A stretch of DNA of 41,127 bases from Bacteroidota bacterium (GCA_030706605.1 JAUZOE010000039.1:1-41127); one strand, 5' to 3'; numbered from the stretch's first letter, positions 24,013 through 33,395 are shown. Notes: generated by a model not told the origin, from the letters alone. Translations and numbers: made by a program.

Positions 24013-26484
24013 TTAAAAACTTAGTGGCAAATTTACCCGTATACTAAAATTTCTGCCCATATTATAGATGCCGTCATGCCCTGTAAAATTCCCGGGATAT
24101 TCTTCAAAATATTTTAGCCTGTTCAGATTTGATTGATAGGCAACATTAAATAAATTATTCCCCATGAATGAAATGTTAAGAATTGGTTCCCCCTTTTTAT
24201 TAAGAAGGTCTGTCCCAAAACCTGCATTGAATAATTGGTAACCGGGAGTAGGTGTTTCAGTATCATTTTGTAAATAGGCCCTGTTTTGTGCTGCAAATAC
24301 CTGGAACTGAACTTTCACAAAACCATTTGCAAAAACACTTCCTATTTTCTTGATGTTAGCTCTTAATTCAGAAATAGTATGTAGTGGTGGAATGAATGGT
24401 AGGTATTTAGCGCTATCGGATATTTTACCTTGCCCCGGAACGCCTTTATTAGTGCCATAAACTACGGAGAGAGAATTTTCAAAGTGTAGCCAATCCAAGG
24501 GATGAGGGTGTATATCCACACTTAATTCACCTCCATACAAATTGGCTTTTGCAGCTACAAATTTAAATGTTTGGTTACCGGGAACTATTATTGAATCCTG
24601 TCCTACTGTATTTAATAGTTTTTGATTGTAAATATAATTTTGAATATCATTATTAAAAACATCTGCGTTTATGGTAACGTGTGTTGAATTAAAAGTAACT
24701 CCAAAGTCTTCCTGCAGATTAAATTCAGGCTTAAAGTCAAGATTGCCTATCTGGTACATATTGGTGCCGGGATGTACTCCATTAGCAGATATTTCAGAAA
24801 TATTCGGTGCCCTGTAACCGCGACCTATATTGGCTTTTATGCTCCATTGATCACTTATTTTATAAGATAATCCTGCACTGCCGCTCATGCCGGAAAAAGT
24901 ATGCCTGTAGGGAGAAAATGGATGCGCTGCTCCTGAAGTATCAGCGCCATATACTGCGTGACCAATACCTGTTATGGGATCTTCGGTAGAATACAATCCT
25001 TCGTTGGAGAAATCTCTTACATCATATCTTAACCCGCCTGCCAGTTCAAGATTACCCAAAGTTTTTTTAACAAAGAGGAATGGTCCCAAATCGAATTGCT
25101 GATAAGAGGGAATGATGAATTCTGTCCCCTGGTTCACATTATTATTCTGATACATTCCATTAATACCTGTTGTTATGCTTAATCCATTCATTTCATGAAA
25201 ATAATATTTGGCATCATAGCTGTAAGTGTTAAGTTTCAGGAAAAGCCCTGGTATTGAGGGTTCCTCTGGATGACTATATTCTCTTCGCCAACTACTTTGA
25301 AATGCAAGATTTACAGCAAGCCTTCCTTCTCCCAATAAAAAACTATTGGTACTATAAATCCTATAATGTTGCACATGTTGGTGCAATGTCGAAATTTTAT
25401 AAGTGCTCAGTTCTGCATTACTCACAATTGGTCTGAAAATATCACCATTTGTAATTTGTTTGGTAAATTTCCTGGTTGCAGAATCCCTACTTCCGTCAGG
25501 AATTTCCTGAAGGTCATCAAACATTGAAATGCCGACGCGACTGTATCCCCATGTCTTATTCATTCCAAAATTAAGAGATGCATCTGTTTCTGCAAAACCT
25601 GTATTATAAACCCTTCCATCATATTTGTCTTTATAGTTAGTAGCCATTTTATGAGTAAAAGTTCCACCCCATGTATAGTCATTGGTATGACCTGCGATAG
25701 TCGCTGAATTTTCTATCAACCGGTTATTGGTTTGGTATTCATTTAAAATATTACCAATAATTTTCCCCTGTGCTGGTGGATTAGCGGGTATCAGGTTAAC
25801 AACACCTGCTTCAGCATCTGACCCGTAAATAAGACTGGCAGGTCCTTTCACTACTTCTACTTTTTCCACGGTATTCTGATCTACTTCTATTCCATGCTCA
25901 TCTCCCCATTGTTGTCCTTCTTGTCTTACTCCATCATACAAAGTAAGTATCCTGTTAAAGCCCAGTCCCCGGATAAAAGGTTTTGAAACATTAGGGCCGG
26001 TTGTCACTTCACTGATGCCAGGCACTTTTGCTATGGCATCAATAATATTAGTACTCAGGTTCTGTTGGAGAAATTGTTTACTGATAGAAACAATGGGAAT
26101 AGGATTTCTTTTAATTGAAGTGGCTTTTGATGAACCGGTAATTACGATTTCATTTTCCTCGGTAACAGAAATTTCCATTGTAAAATTTTCAATTTTATTT
26201 TCAGTAAAATCAATATTTTTAAGAATGGTTTTATAACCTATATATTTTATTTCTACCAGGTAATTACCTGAAGGAATATCATCGATATGGTAATTACCAG
26301 AAGCATCTGCAATGCTCCCTTTTCTGATATCAGGAATATAAATTGAGGTTCCTGCAAGAGCCGTGTTGTCCACTGTGGTTATTTTCCCTGAAATCGAAAA
26401 CCTGTCAGAATTTTTTTGGGCTGCAACGGGAGTGCTTGCCATAAATCCTGCACACGCTATTAGAATAAGTTGAAGAAATTTCAT
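24013..26484 (-). CDS. TonB-dependent outer membrane receptor
   Basis: This 823-residue protein imports a substrate across the outer membrane using TonB energy. It has a signal peptide (about 1-22), a carboxypeptidase-regulatory-like domain (about 30-110), a plug domain (about 118-235, with GLGFNRILTLYDGVRQEG and QQWGDEHGIEV) and a beta-barrel ending in RVNLPLSF. Histidine-rich spots occur, such as the QHVQHY and YRHTF segments. A small secreted His/Cys protein precedes it on the same strand, and a palindrome lies over that gene's promoter. Together these suggest a metal (zinc or copper) receptor, but the substrate cannot be fixed from sequence; a siderophore or heme is possible. Confidence 0.9.
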   Translation of the reverse strand: MKFLQLILIACAGFMASTPVAAQKNSDRFSISGKITTVDNTALAGTSIYIPDIRKGSIADASGNYHIDDIPSGNYLVEIKYIGYKTILKNIDFTENKIENFTMEISVTEENEIVITGSSKATSIKRNPIPIVSISKQFLQQNLSTNIIDAIAKVPGISEVTTGPNVSKPFIRGLGFNRILTLYDGVRQEGQQWGDEHGIEVDQNTVEKVEVVKGPASLIYGSDAEAGVVNLIPANPPAQGKIIGNILNEYQTNNRLIENSATIAGHTNDYTWGGTFTHKMATNYKDKYDGRVYNTGFAETDASLNFGMNKTWGYSRVGISMFDDLQEIPDGSRDSATRKFTKQITNGDIFRPIVSNAELSTYKISTLHQHVQHYRIYSTNSFLLGEGRLAVNLAFQSSWRREYSHPEEPSIPGLFLKLNTYSYDAKYYFHEMNGLSITTGINGMYQNNNVNQGTEFIIPSYQQFDLGPFLFVKKTLGNLELAGGLRYDVRDFSNEGLYSTEDPITGIGHAVYGADTSGAAHPFSPYRHTFSGMSGSAGLSYKISDQWSIKANIGRGYRAPNISEISANGVHPGTNMYQIGNLDFKPEFNLQEDFGVTFNSTHVTINADVFNNDIQNYIYNQKLLNTVGQDSIIVPGNQTFKFVAAKANLYGGELSVDIHPHPLDWLHFENSLSVVYGTNKGVPGQGKISDSAKYLPFIPPLHTISELRANIKKIGSVFANGFVKVQFQVFAAQNRAYLQNDTETPTPGYQLFNAGFGTDLLNKKGEPILNISFMGNNLFNVAYQSNLNRLKYFEEYPGNFTGHDGIYNMGRNFSIRVNLPLSF

Positions 26485-26598
26485 ATTTAAATAAATTTTT
26501 AAAATGCCAATTTTTTTAATTGAACTAATTGCAATTGGAAATAATAAAACGTAGTCTTTTATTATTTAATAAAATTAAAATGGAGAATGATGAATGAA

Positions 26599-26943
26599 TT
26601 AAACCTGTGAGGGAGGGCCTCTTAATTCAAAAAAGAATGTTTGTGAAAAGGGAATATGTACAGCCTTAGCGATGCTGTGTTTTGCAAATGCCGGTAATGT
26701 ATTACCGGGTAGTAAAATTAAACTTCCGGGAGTATATGGCGCTATTACCACATTGCTTTCGCAATGACAGTTGATACCTGTTACATTAAGTTGAGGGGCA
26801 TTTGATTCTTTATAAGCTTTGCTTACAAAGTCAGTATGATTAGCAAAAAGTTTATGTAAAACTTTTGTTGGTGTATTGCTTAGTGCAAATATCGCTAGTA
26901 GTAGAACAGCAAAAAATTTCCTTATGTAGATATTCTTATGCAA
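26599..26943 (-). CDS. Small secreted or anchored His/Cys protein upstream of the TonB receptor
   Basis: I do not recognise this with certainty. The 114-residue protein begins at TTG 26943 (no ATG is in frame) with a hydrophobic leader, FFAVLLLAIFALS. It carries scattered histidines (KVLHKLFANHTDF), a CHC motif in GINCHCESNV and a C-terminal FELRGPPSQV. Small proteins with such a leader, His/Cys spots and an RxPP end occur before metal-linked TonB receptors in Bacteroidota and resemble DUF2946 proteins. It is 114 bp upstream of the receptor gene and probably co-transcribed. Metal binding is inference. Confidence 0.65.
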   Translation of the reverse strand: MHKNIYIRKFFAVLLLAIFALSNTPTKVLHKLFANHTDFVSKAYKESNAPQLNVTGINCHCESNVVIAPYTPGSLILLPGNTLPAFAKHSIAKAVHIPFSQTFFFELRGPPSQV

Positions 26944-27313
26944 TATGCTTATTAATAATTATGCAAATGTATACATTTCAAATTTATAAAAATGTTTAAA
27001 AAAACACATTAATTAAAAATGGAATAAAATTTGCCTGTAATGGCTTAATAAAATTATTATTCATCATTTTAAAAGTTCATTATATCAATAAATAATTCAA
27101 ACAGTAATTTGTTGAAGCCCGTTAATGTTTGTTAATAGCGTAATTGGAGTTCTCCATATTGCTTTACCAGCGTTAAAATTATTTTAATATAAGAGCTGGT
27201 TCCTTATATTTTTAACATACTTTTCCGTGAAGCTTTTACATAAATATCTTTTTGTTTATGCGTTGTTCGTAATTTGCAACTCCATGGTTTCTTAATTTAA
27301 TTTATTTTAAAAA
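26944..27313. other. Divergent intergenic region between the TonB unit and moxR
   Basis: This AT-rich gap of 370 bp holds the palindrome and -7 boxes for the minus-strand TonB unit on its left. A possible weak plus-strand promoter for moxR lies near 27251-27276 (TTTG, then TAATTTG, one base short of consensus). I see no gene in it. Confidence 0.5.
26964..26986 (-). promoter_or_regulatory. Overlapping -7 boxes and palindrome before the TonB unit
   Basis: Two perfect -7 elements lie on the minus strand: TAAATTTG (26986-26979) and TACATTTG (26971-26964). The perfect 14-bp palindrome AAATGTATACATTT (26965-26978) overlaps the second and abuts the first, the placement expected of a repressor operator. 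Its half-sites recall Zur/Fur-type AAATG...CATTT boxes. Confidence 0.45.
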
Positions 27314-28315
27314 ATGTTACAAACTGCCGAAGACATCCGTTTGCTGAATGAAAAAATAAATCATTCAGCAACATTTATTGACAAAATCCATGCTGAAGTA
27401 GGTAAAGTGATCATTGGTCAAAACCATATGGTAGAACGCTTGCTTATCGGATTATTAAGTAATGGCCATATTTTGCTGGAAGGCGTTCCGGGATTAGCTA
27501 AAACGCTTTCCATAAAATCATTGGCAAGTACCATTAATGCAAAATTCAGCCGAATTCAGTTTACACCCGATCTGTTGCCTGCTGATGTAGTGGGTACGAT
27601 GATTTACCATCAGCAAAAAAATGAATTTGTAGTGCGTAAAGGTCCGATATTTGCCAATTTCATTTTAGCAGATGAAATAAACCGGGCTCCTGCAAAAGTG
27701 CAAAGTGCGTTGCTTGAAGCTATGCAGGAAAGACAGGTAACCATTGGCAACGATTCCTACCGTTTGGAAGAGCCTTTTTTAGTATTAGCGACACAAAACC
27801 CGATTGAGCAGGAAGGTACTTACCCCTTACCTGAAGCGCAGGTGGATCGTTTTATGCTCAAAGTAATCATTGATTATCCTACAAAATCTGAAGAACAATC
27901 TATTATCAGGCAAAATGTACTTGGCTTGGAACAAACACACATAAACGCAGTTGTTTCTTCACAGGAAATATTAAATGCTCGTCAATTGGTAAGGCAGGTG
28001 TATATGGATGAAAAAGTAGAACAATATATTATTGACATTGTTTTTGCAACACGGTATCCGGATCAGTATAATCTGGCTAAGCTCAAACCATTGATTTCGT
28101 TCGGCGGATCACCGCGGGCCAGTATCAATCTTGCCTTAGCTGCAAAATCGTATGCTTATTTAAATAAACGGGGATACGTGATTCCTGAAGATGTAAGAAA
28201 TATCTGTAAAGATGTATTACGCCATCGTATTGGTCTTACTTACGAAGCTGAAGCGGAAAATGTAAATGTTGAGATGGTCATTTCAGAAATCTTAAAAGCG
28301 GTTAATGTACCATAG
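27314..28315 (+). CDS. MoxR family AAA ATPase
   Basis: MoxR ATPases act as chaperones that activate VWA-domain partners. The 333-residue protein has Walker A GVPGLAKT near residues 57-64, the Walker B/sensor block FILADEINRAPAKVQSALLEA (in part) near 115-135, ATQNPIEQEGTYPLPEAQ-type sensor I and an arginine-rich region LVDRFM-like at VDRFML. The helical lid (about 240-333) is complete. It opens a run of moxR, a DUF58 gene, a BatD-like gene and batA, the usual Bat operon order. The partner BatB-BatC lies elsewhere in the window. Confidence 0.94.
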   Translation: MLQTAEDIRLLNEKINHSATFIDKIHAEVGKVIIGQNHMVERLLIGLLSNGHILLEGVPGLAKTLSIKSLASTINAKFSRIQFTPDLLPADVVGTMIYHQQKNEFVVRKGPIFANFILADEINRAPAKVQSALLEAMQERQVTIGNDSYRLEEPFLVLATQNPIEQEGTYPLPEAQVDRFMLKVIIDYPTKSEEQSIIRQNVLGLEQTHINAVVSSQEILNARQLVRQVYMDEKVEQYIIDIVFATRYPDQYNLAKLKPLISFGGSPRASINLALAAKSYAYLNKRGYVIPEDVRNICKDVLRHRIGLTYEAEAENVNVEMVISEILKAVNVP

Positions 28316-28408
28316 ATATATATTGGGTACGATATATTTTAAGATTACCGATGTGAAATTTGTCGGCACCTGTTAATTCAAAAATATTCTAATTCAATAA
28401 TTTAATAA

Positions 28409-29287
28409 TTGGCGCTCACTACTACTGATATTATAAAGAAAGTAAAAGAACTGGAGATCGTAAGTAAAAAGATCACTACACATCTTTTTACAGGGGAGTA
28501 CCATTCTGCCTTTAAGGGAAAGGGGATGCGGTTCAGAGAAGTAAGAGAATATTACCATGGTGACGATGTCAGGTTTATTGATTGGAACGTAAGTGCCCGC
28601 TATGCACATCCATTTACCAAAGTATTTGAAGAAGAGAGAGAACTTACAGTAATATTGTTAATTGATATCAGTGCCAGTTCTTTGTTTGGCACAGTCCACC
28701 AGCACAAAAGAGATCTAATTACAGAAGTGGGTGCAGTGCTCACTTTTAGCGCTATCAACAATAATGATAAAGTAGGCGTAATATTTTTCAGCGATAAAGT
28801 GGAAAAATATATCCCCCCTAAAAAAGGGAAAGAGCATGCACTCTTTATTGTAAGAGAGTTGCTAACAGTTACACCTAAGCGAACAGGAACCAATATCAGC
28901 GAAGCATTAAAATTTTTTCAAAGAGCCAATACACAAAAAAGTATTGCTTTCATAATGAGTGATTTTATTGATGAAAACTATGAACATGGATTACGGGTAA
29001 TGGGGAAAAGGCATGATGTAATCGGGTTAAAGGTATATGATAAGATGGATAGCCAGTTACCCGATATTGGAATGGTAAAAATTCAGGATTTTGAAACGCA
29101 GAAGTCGCAATGGCTTAATACATCTGATGCCATGGTGAGGCATAGTTATCATCAGAATTTTATAGAACAAAGCGCACGCTGCAAAAATATTTTAAAAAAG
29201 GCCGGCGCAGATTTATTGCATATACGTACTGATGAAGATTATGTGAAAATATTGCAACAGTTTTTTTTAAGAAGGAAAAGAAAGTGA
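28409..29287 (+). CDS. DUF58 domain protein
   Basis: The 292-residue protein has the DUF58 signature: the EYHSAFKGKGMRFREVREY block near 33-51, GDDVRFIDWNVSAR near 54-67 and a VWA-like core with LLIDISASS near 87-95. The gene starts with TTG at 28409. It follows moxR by 93 bp and its TGA overlaps the GTG start of the next gene (GTGA), so translation is probably coupled. DUF58 proteins accompany MoxR and BatA; the biochemical role is not settled. Confidence 0.92.
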   Translation: MALTTTDIIKKVKELEIVSKKITTHLFTGEYHSAFKGKGMRFREVREYYHGDDVRFIDWNVSARYAHPFTKVFEEERELTVILLIDISASSLFGTVHQHKRDLITEVGAVLTFSAINNNDKVGVIFFSDKVEKYIPPKKGKEHALFIVRELLTVTPKRTGTNISEALKFFQRANTQKSIAFIMSDFIDENYEHGLRVMGKRHDVIGLKVYDKMDSQLPDIGMVKIQDFETQKSQWLNTSDAMVRHSYHQNFIEQSARCKNILKKAGADLLHIRTDEDYVKILQQFFLRRKRK

Positions 29288-30264
29288 ATATAAAACAATT
29301 GGATAAAAGCGTTAATTATATAGGATCGGTTACAATCATGTTGGTTTCTTTCTGCCTGTTTTGTACGCAAAAGAATTTTGCCCAGTTACCGACCGTAAAA
29401 ATTTCAATTGATAAGGAGAATATCCTGATAGGTCAGCAGTTGCATTATCGTGTAGAAACTTCAATGCCGGATAATACCTATCGGCTTTCCTGGTTTTCGG
29501 TTCCTGATAGTTTTGGCCATTTTGAAGTAATTACTAAAGATAAAATTGACTCTACATCTTCTAATGGGAATTTGAATTTTAGCCAGGTACTTACACTTAC
29601 TAATTTTGATTCCGGAAGAAGAGTAATACCTCCACTTCAATTTACGGTTTCTACTTTAGACGGTGACTCTACTTTTGATGTTTATACAGATTCCATACCG
29701 GTAAATGTGCAGTATTCTCCCCTGGACAGTATTGCACCCTTCCATGATATAAAAACCATTATTGCAGTTAAAAAAGAATGGCCTTGGTGGATTTGGGCAC
29801 TGATGGGTTTGGCAGTCGTCTTATTAATTTTATGGATTATCTTTTTGATAAAATTTTTCAAAAAGAAAAGGGAAACAGATACGCTTTTCCATTCAAAGCT
29901 TTCGCCTTATGACGAAGCTATGCAATCTCTTTCTGAACTAGAAGAAGAGCAATTAATACAGAACAATAAAGTAAAGGAATTTCATACTCGCCTTACGGAT
30001 ATCTTTAAACGTTATTTGTCACGTAAAACAAACTCATACCAATTGCATCTTACAACAGATGAAATATTGTTTGAGCTTGGTAAATTTGATATCCCGAAAG
30101 ATCAGATTGGCGACTTTGCGTCTTCTCTGCGTATGGGTAATGCTGCCAAGTTTGCCCGGTACGTTCCGCCGGTTTATGAAAATGAAAATTGTTTTTCGCG
30201 GGTAAAAGAAATGATCATTTTTATCAATAATCTTATGACTAAAAACCCTGGAAATGATATTTGA
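29284..30264 (+). CDS. BatD-like membrane protein between DUF58 and BatA
   Basis: The 326-residue protein begins with GTG at 29284, overlapping the DUF58 stop. It has a signal peptide or anchor (about 14-34), a beta-rich extracytoplasmic domain (about 36-150), one membrane helix after WPWWIWALMG (about 165-190) and a cytoplasmic helical tail with charged residues. No named family is recognised with certainty, but the layout and position match the BatD/DUF4381-like protein found in Bat operons. It overlaps the batA start by 11 bp. Confidence 0.75.
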   Translation: MNIKQLDKSVNYIGSVTIMLVSFCLFCTQKNFAQLPTVKISIDKENILIGQQLHYRVETSMPDNTYRLSWFSVPDSFGHFEVITKDKIDSTSSNGNLNFSQVLTLTNFDSGRRVIPPLQFTVSTLDGDSTFDVYTDSIPVNVQYSPLDSIAPFHDIKTIIAVKKEWPWWIWALMGLAVVLLILWIIFLIKFFKKKRETDTLFHSKLSPYDEAMQSLSELEEEQLIQNNKVKEFHTRLTDIFKRYLSRKTNSYQLHLTTDEILFELGKFDIPKDQIGDFASSLRMGNAAKFARYVPPVYENENCFSRVKEMIIFINNLMTKNPGNDI

Positions 30265-31258
30265 TTATTTCAATAATATTAGTTTTGGGCAACCGCTGTT
30301 TTTCATTCTTTTTGCCTTTATTCCCATTATGATTTTTTGGAAGTTTAGTAAAGGGAAGAAGCAGGTGGCTGCATTGAATGTTTCTACGATAAAAGGGTTA
30401 TCAAAAGTTCATTCCTGGAAAAATACTTTTCAACAATTTCCTTTTATTTTAAGGTTAATTGCTTTGAGTTGTATTATTATAGCATTAGCACGCCCACAGG
30501 TTAGTTTTGAAGAAACAGAAACAGAAGGAGAGGGTATAGATATCATGTTATGTATTGATGTAAGTGGGAGTATGACGGCCCAGGATTTTACTCCAAACAG
30601 GATGGAAGCTGCAAAAAAAGTGGCTGAAGAATTCGTAAATAATCGTCCTTCTGACAGGATTGGCGTTGTAATTTTTGCAGGTGAAAGTTTTACTCAATGT
30701 CCCCTTACTACAGATCATTCTGTTTTGATCAACCAGATCCGCCAGATCCGCAGCGGATTATTGGAAGATGGTACAGCAATCGGATCCGGCTTGGCTACCA
30801 GTGTAGACAGGTTAAGAAACAGTAAATCGAAAAGTAAAGTGGTGATCCTGCTTACCGATGGTGTCAATAATGGAGGACTTATAGATCCCTCTACTGCAAA
30901 GGAAATTGCCAAGACTTTTAAAATAAAAGTTTATACGATTGGTGTAGGTACTAATGGATACGCACCAACACCAGTAAGTACGCCTATGGGAATTGTAATG
31001 CAAAATGAAAAAGTAGCCATTGATGAAAAACTGCTTCAAAATATAGCTTATGAAACAGGCGGTAAATATTTTAGAGCAACAGATAATGGCAGCCTGGAAA
31101 ATATTTATAAAGAAATTAATCACCTGGAAAAATCAAAAGTAGAGATAACGGCTTTTCATCGATATTCAGAAAAATTTTATCCTCTTATCTTTATTGCAAT
31201 GGGACTTCTTTTCATTGAAATTGTTTTAAAATATACTTTGTTTAAAAAGTTTCCCTAA
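30254..31258 (+). CDS. batA: BatA-like membrane VWA protein
   Basis: BatA is an inner-membrane VWA protein of the Bat aerotolerance complex. The 334-residue sequence has two N-terminal membrane segments (about 12-30 and 62-79), a VWA domain with an intact MIDAS motif DVSGS at 102-106 and LLTDGVNNGG near 200, and a C-terminal membrane helix (about 310-327). It overlaps the preceding gene by 11 bp, so translation is probably coupled. In the usual operon batB follows; here rsgA follows and the batB-batC fusion lies near 11-13 kb on the other strand. Confidence 0.9.
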   Translation: MIFDYFNNISFGQPLFFILFAFIPIMIFWKFSKGKKQVAALNVSTIKGLSKVHSWKNTFQQFPFILRLIALSCIIIALARPQVSFEETETEGEGIDIMLCIDVSGSMTAQDFTPNRMEAAKKVAEEFVNNRPSDRIGVVIFAGESFTQCPLTTDHSVLINQIRQIRSGLLEDGTAIGSGLATSVDRLRNSKSKSKVVILLTDGVNNGGLIDPSTAKEIAKTFKIKVYTIGVGTNGYAPTPVSTPMGIVMQNEKVAIDEKLLQNIAYETGGKYFRATDNGSLENIYKEINHLEKSKVEITAFHRYSEKFYPLIFIAMGLLFIEIVLKYTLFKKFP

Positions 31259-31305
31259 AAAACGGCTGATTGGCTAATTTGCAACAATAAACTTCTTCTG
31301 TTTAC

Positions 31306-32232
31306 ATGAAAGCATATGTCTATAAATCGACCGGTAGCTGGTACCAGGTCAGGAATCAAAACGGGGAAACTTTTAATGCCCGTATAAAAGGGAAGTTTAA
31401 AATTGATAATATTACTTCTACTAATCCTATAGCAGTAGGTGATATAGTTGAGGCATATAAAGAAGACATTGTGGAAGATTCGTATGTCATTACGGATATT
31501 TTTCCAAGGACCAATTATATTACCCGCCAGTCGCCTCATAACAAGCATTTGCATCATATTGTTGCCTCCAACCTGGATCAGAGTATTTTATTAGCAACAC
31601 TAAAAGATCCTAAAACCTCTTCAGGATTTATTGATCGGTTTTTAGTAGCATCAGAAGCATATCATGTACCTGCAGTTATTGTTTTTAATAAAAGTGACTT
31701 GTATAAAACGAAAGAAAAAGAAAAATTTGAAGAATTAAAATCGGTATATGAAAAAATTGGTTACCAGGTTTTTTTAATGAGCATCAATGAAAATTCGGGT
31801 GTTAAAGAAGTTCTTGAACTTTTAAGAAATAAGACTACACTCATAAGTGGCCATTCAGGTGTAGGCAAGTCATCTTTTATTAATTCGATTTTTCCGGAAT
31901 TTTTATTAAAAACTCAGGATGTAAGTGGATGGAGTGGGAAGGGGCTTCATACTACTACATTTGCTGAAATGTTTGATTTGCCTTTCGGCGGAAAAATTAT
32001 TGATACGCCGGGTATGCGCGAGTTTGCATTGATGGATATAGAAGAGGAAGAATTATCTCACTATTTCCCGGAAATGAAAGCATTGATCAATAAATGCCGG
32101 TTTAATAACTGTATGCATATTGAAGAACCGGCCTGTGTTGTAAAAAAAGCAGTTGAGAATGGGGAAATATCTTATGAACGATATGTTAGTTATTTAAATA
32201 TTCTTAGTTCAATAGATACAAAAAAATGGTAG
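31306..32232 (+). CDS. rsgA: Ribosome biogenesis GTPase RsgA
   Basis: RsgA is a circularly permuted GTPase that helps late maturation of the 30S subunit. The 308-residue protein has an N-terminal OB-type domain (about 1-70), then the G4 motif NKSD near 127 before G1 GHSGVGKS near 183 and G3 DTPGMRE near 231, the permuted order typical of the family. The C-terminal zinc site appears as CRFNNCMHIEEPAC near 265-278. It follows batA by 47 bp on the same strand; whether it belongs to that transcript is not clear. Confidence 0.95.
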   Translation: MKAYVYKSTGSWYQVRNQNGETFNARIKGKFKIDNITSTNPIAVGDIVEAYKEDIVEDSYVITDIFPRTNYITRQSPHNKHLHHIVASNLDQSILLATLKDPKTSSGFIDRFLVASEAYHVPAVIVFNKSDLYKTKEKEKFEELKSVYEKIGYQVFLMSINENSGVKEVLELLRNKTTLISGHSGVGKSSFINSIFPEFLLKTQDVSGWSGKGLHTTTFAEMFDLPFGGKIIDTPGMREFALMDIEEEELSHYFPEMKALINKCRFNNCMHIEEPACVVKKAVENGEISYERYVSYLNILSSIDTKKW

Positions 32233-32280
32233 CGTTATTTTATTCACTTTTAATGAAAAGGTCATTTTTGCTTTTAGTAG

Positions 32281-32583
32281 TTAATAGGCATTTTTTACTA
32301 AAAAATTGGCCACTTCTTCTACAGCCTCGTTTGCTTTTTCTGCATTGTTGACTTGTCTTGGAAGAATAGAAACTCCATTAAAAATATTATAGTGCAAGAT
32401 TAAAAATTGGCTTTTGTATCTAAAATCCCAATCCAGCGTATCTGCATCATCTACCTGGTTCAAAAACTTCACTTTCAGGTTATCTGAAAGAGCTCCTGCA
32501 ATTGAATAAAATTTGGAGATGCTGCAATTGTCGTCAATAACAGCTTCTGTGCCGCCAAAGTCTGTTTTTAAATGATAACACAT
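32281..32583 (-). CDS. Small conserved-looking protein of unknown function
   Basis: I do not recognise this 100-residue protein with certainty; it may relate to DUF3630. It is soluble, acidic and predicted alpha/beta: an N-terminal strand region, WDFRYKSQFLILHYNIFNGVSI in the middle and a helix ending NAY. Codon use and amino acid composition look like a real gene. It converges on rsgA (48-bp gap) and follows the 59-residue lipoprotein gene by 46 bp in the same direction. Confidence 0.65.
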   Translation of the reverse strand: MCYHLKTDFGGTEAVIDDNCSISKFYSIAGALSDNLKVKFLNQVDDADTLDWDFRYKSQFLILHYNIFNGVSILPRQVNNAEKANEAVEEVANFLVKNAY

Positions 32584-32629
32584 AAAAGAGTAGATTAAAT
32601 AGGTGAGAGGTTAAAAGATTGTATAGGTT

Positions 32630-32809
32630 TTAGTATTTAAATTTTCGTGCTTTTTCTGCTGCCTTAATGGCGGCTCTGTCACCGGATAGAATCCGCTCAG
32701 CGCCTATGTTTTTTCCATTGGTTGGGCAGCCATATTTTACTTGTTTTCTAAAAATGTAGCAACTGGAAAACATTCCCCAACACATAGCAGAAATTATAAT
32801 CTTCTTCAT
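32630..32809 (-). CDS. 59-residue putative lipoprotein
   Basis: A complete small frame, ATG at 32809 to TAA at 32630, encodes 59 residues. A short leader ends in a lipobox-like FSSC with the cysteine at residue 17. The mature part carries YGCPTNGKNIGAERILSGD and a basic C terminus (KARKFKY). The leader, a conserved-looking GCP-NGKN-GAE motif and position between genes on the same strand support a real gene. I recall similar short lipoproteins in Chitinophagaceae. Function is unknown. Confidence 0.7.
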   Translation of the reverse strand: MKKIIISAMCWGMFSSCYIFRKQVKYGCPTNGKNIGAERILSGDRAAIKAAEKARKFKY

Positions 32810-32885
32810 TTCATTTTATTAAGATAATACTCAAATTATGTACTATAGTTTCTTAATAACTGTTAAGATTCAAAATTCATTTAAC

Positions 32886-33395
32886 TTAATACCATCCTGC
32901 ATACATCACATAGTTATTAGCGATTCTTTCTATTTCACCTTTTATTAAATCCTGTGAAATGTCCTTTACTTTTTTTGCGGGAATACCAGCATATATGCTG
33001 CCTGCCTCAACTATTGTATTTTCAAGAACTACTGCCCCTGCAGCTATAATGCTGTTGCTTCCTATTTTGGCATTATCCATCACTATTGCCCCCATTCCAA
33101 TCAACACATTCTCATCTATAACGCAACCATGTACTATTGCATTGTGTCCGATGCTCACATTATTTCCAATAATGGTAGATGTTTTTAAATAAGTGCAATG
33201 GATTACAGCTCCATCCTGTACATTTACTTTATTACCCATGCGGATAAAGTTGACATCGCCACGGACGACTGCATTAAACCATATACTACATTCATCTCCC
33301 ATGATGATGTCGCCTGCAAGTGTGGCATTTGGTGCTATATAACAGTTTTGCCCCCAGGTAGGGGTTTTACCTTTTATTTCGATAATAAATGACAT
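32886..33395 (-). CDS. Gamma-carbonic anhydrase-like hexapeptide protein
   Basis: The 169-residue protein is a left-handed beta-helix with repeating hexapeptides. The three histidines that bind the metal in gamma-carbonic anhydrases are in place: His66 (VIHC), His84 (IGHN) and His89 (IVHG). The C-terminal helix follows AGIPAKKVKD. It is of normal length for the YrdA/PaaY/CaiE-like family; activity as a carbonic anhydrase is possible but many members are inactive or of unknown role. It stands between the EnvC-like gene and the small lipoprotein gene on the same strand. Confidence 0.9.
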   Translation of the reverse strand: MSFIIEIKGKTPTWGQNCYIAPNATLAGDIIMGDECSIWFNAVVRGDVNFIRMGNKVNVQDGAVIHCTYLKTSTIIGNNVSIGHNAIVHGCVIDENVLIGMGAIVMDNAKIGSNSIIAAGAVVLENTIVEAGSIYAGIPAKKVKDISQDLIKGEIERIANNYVMYAGWY

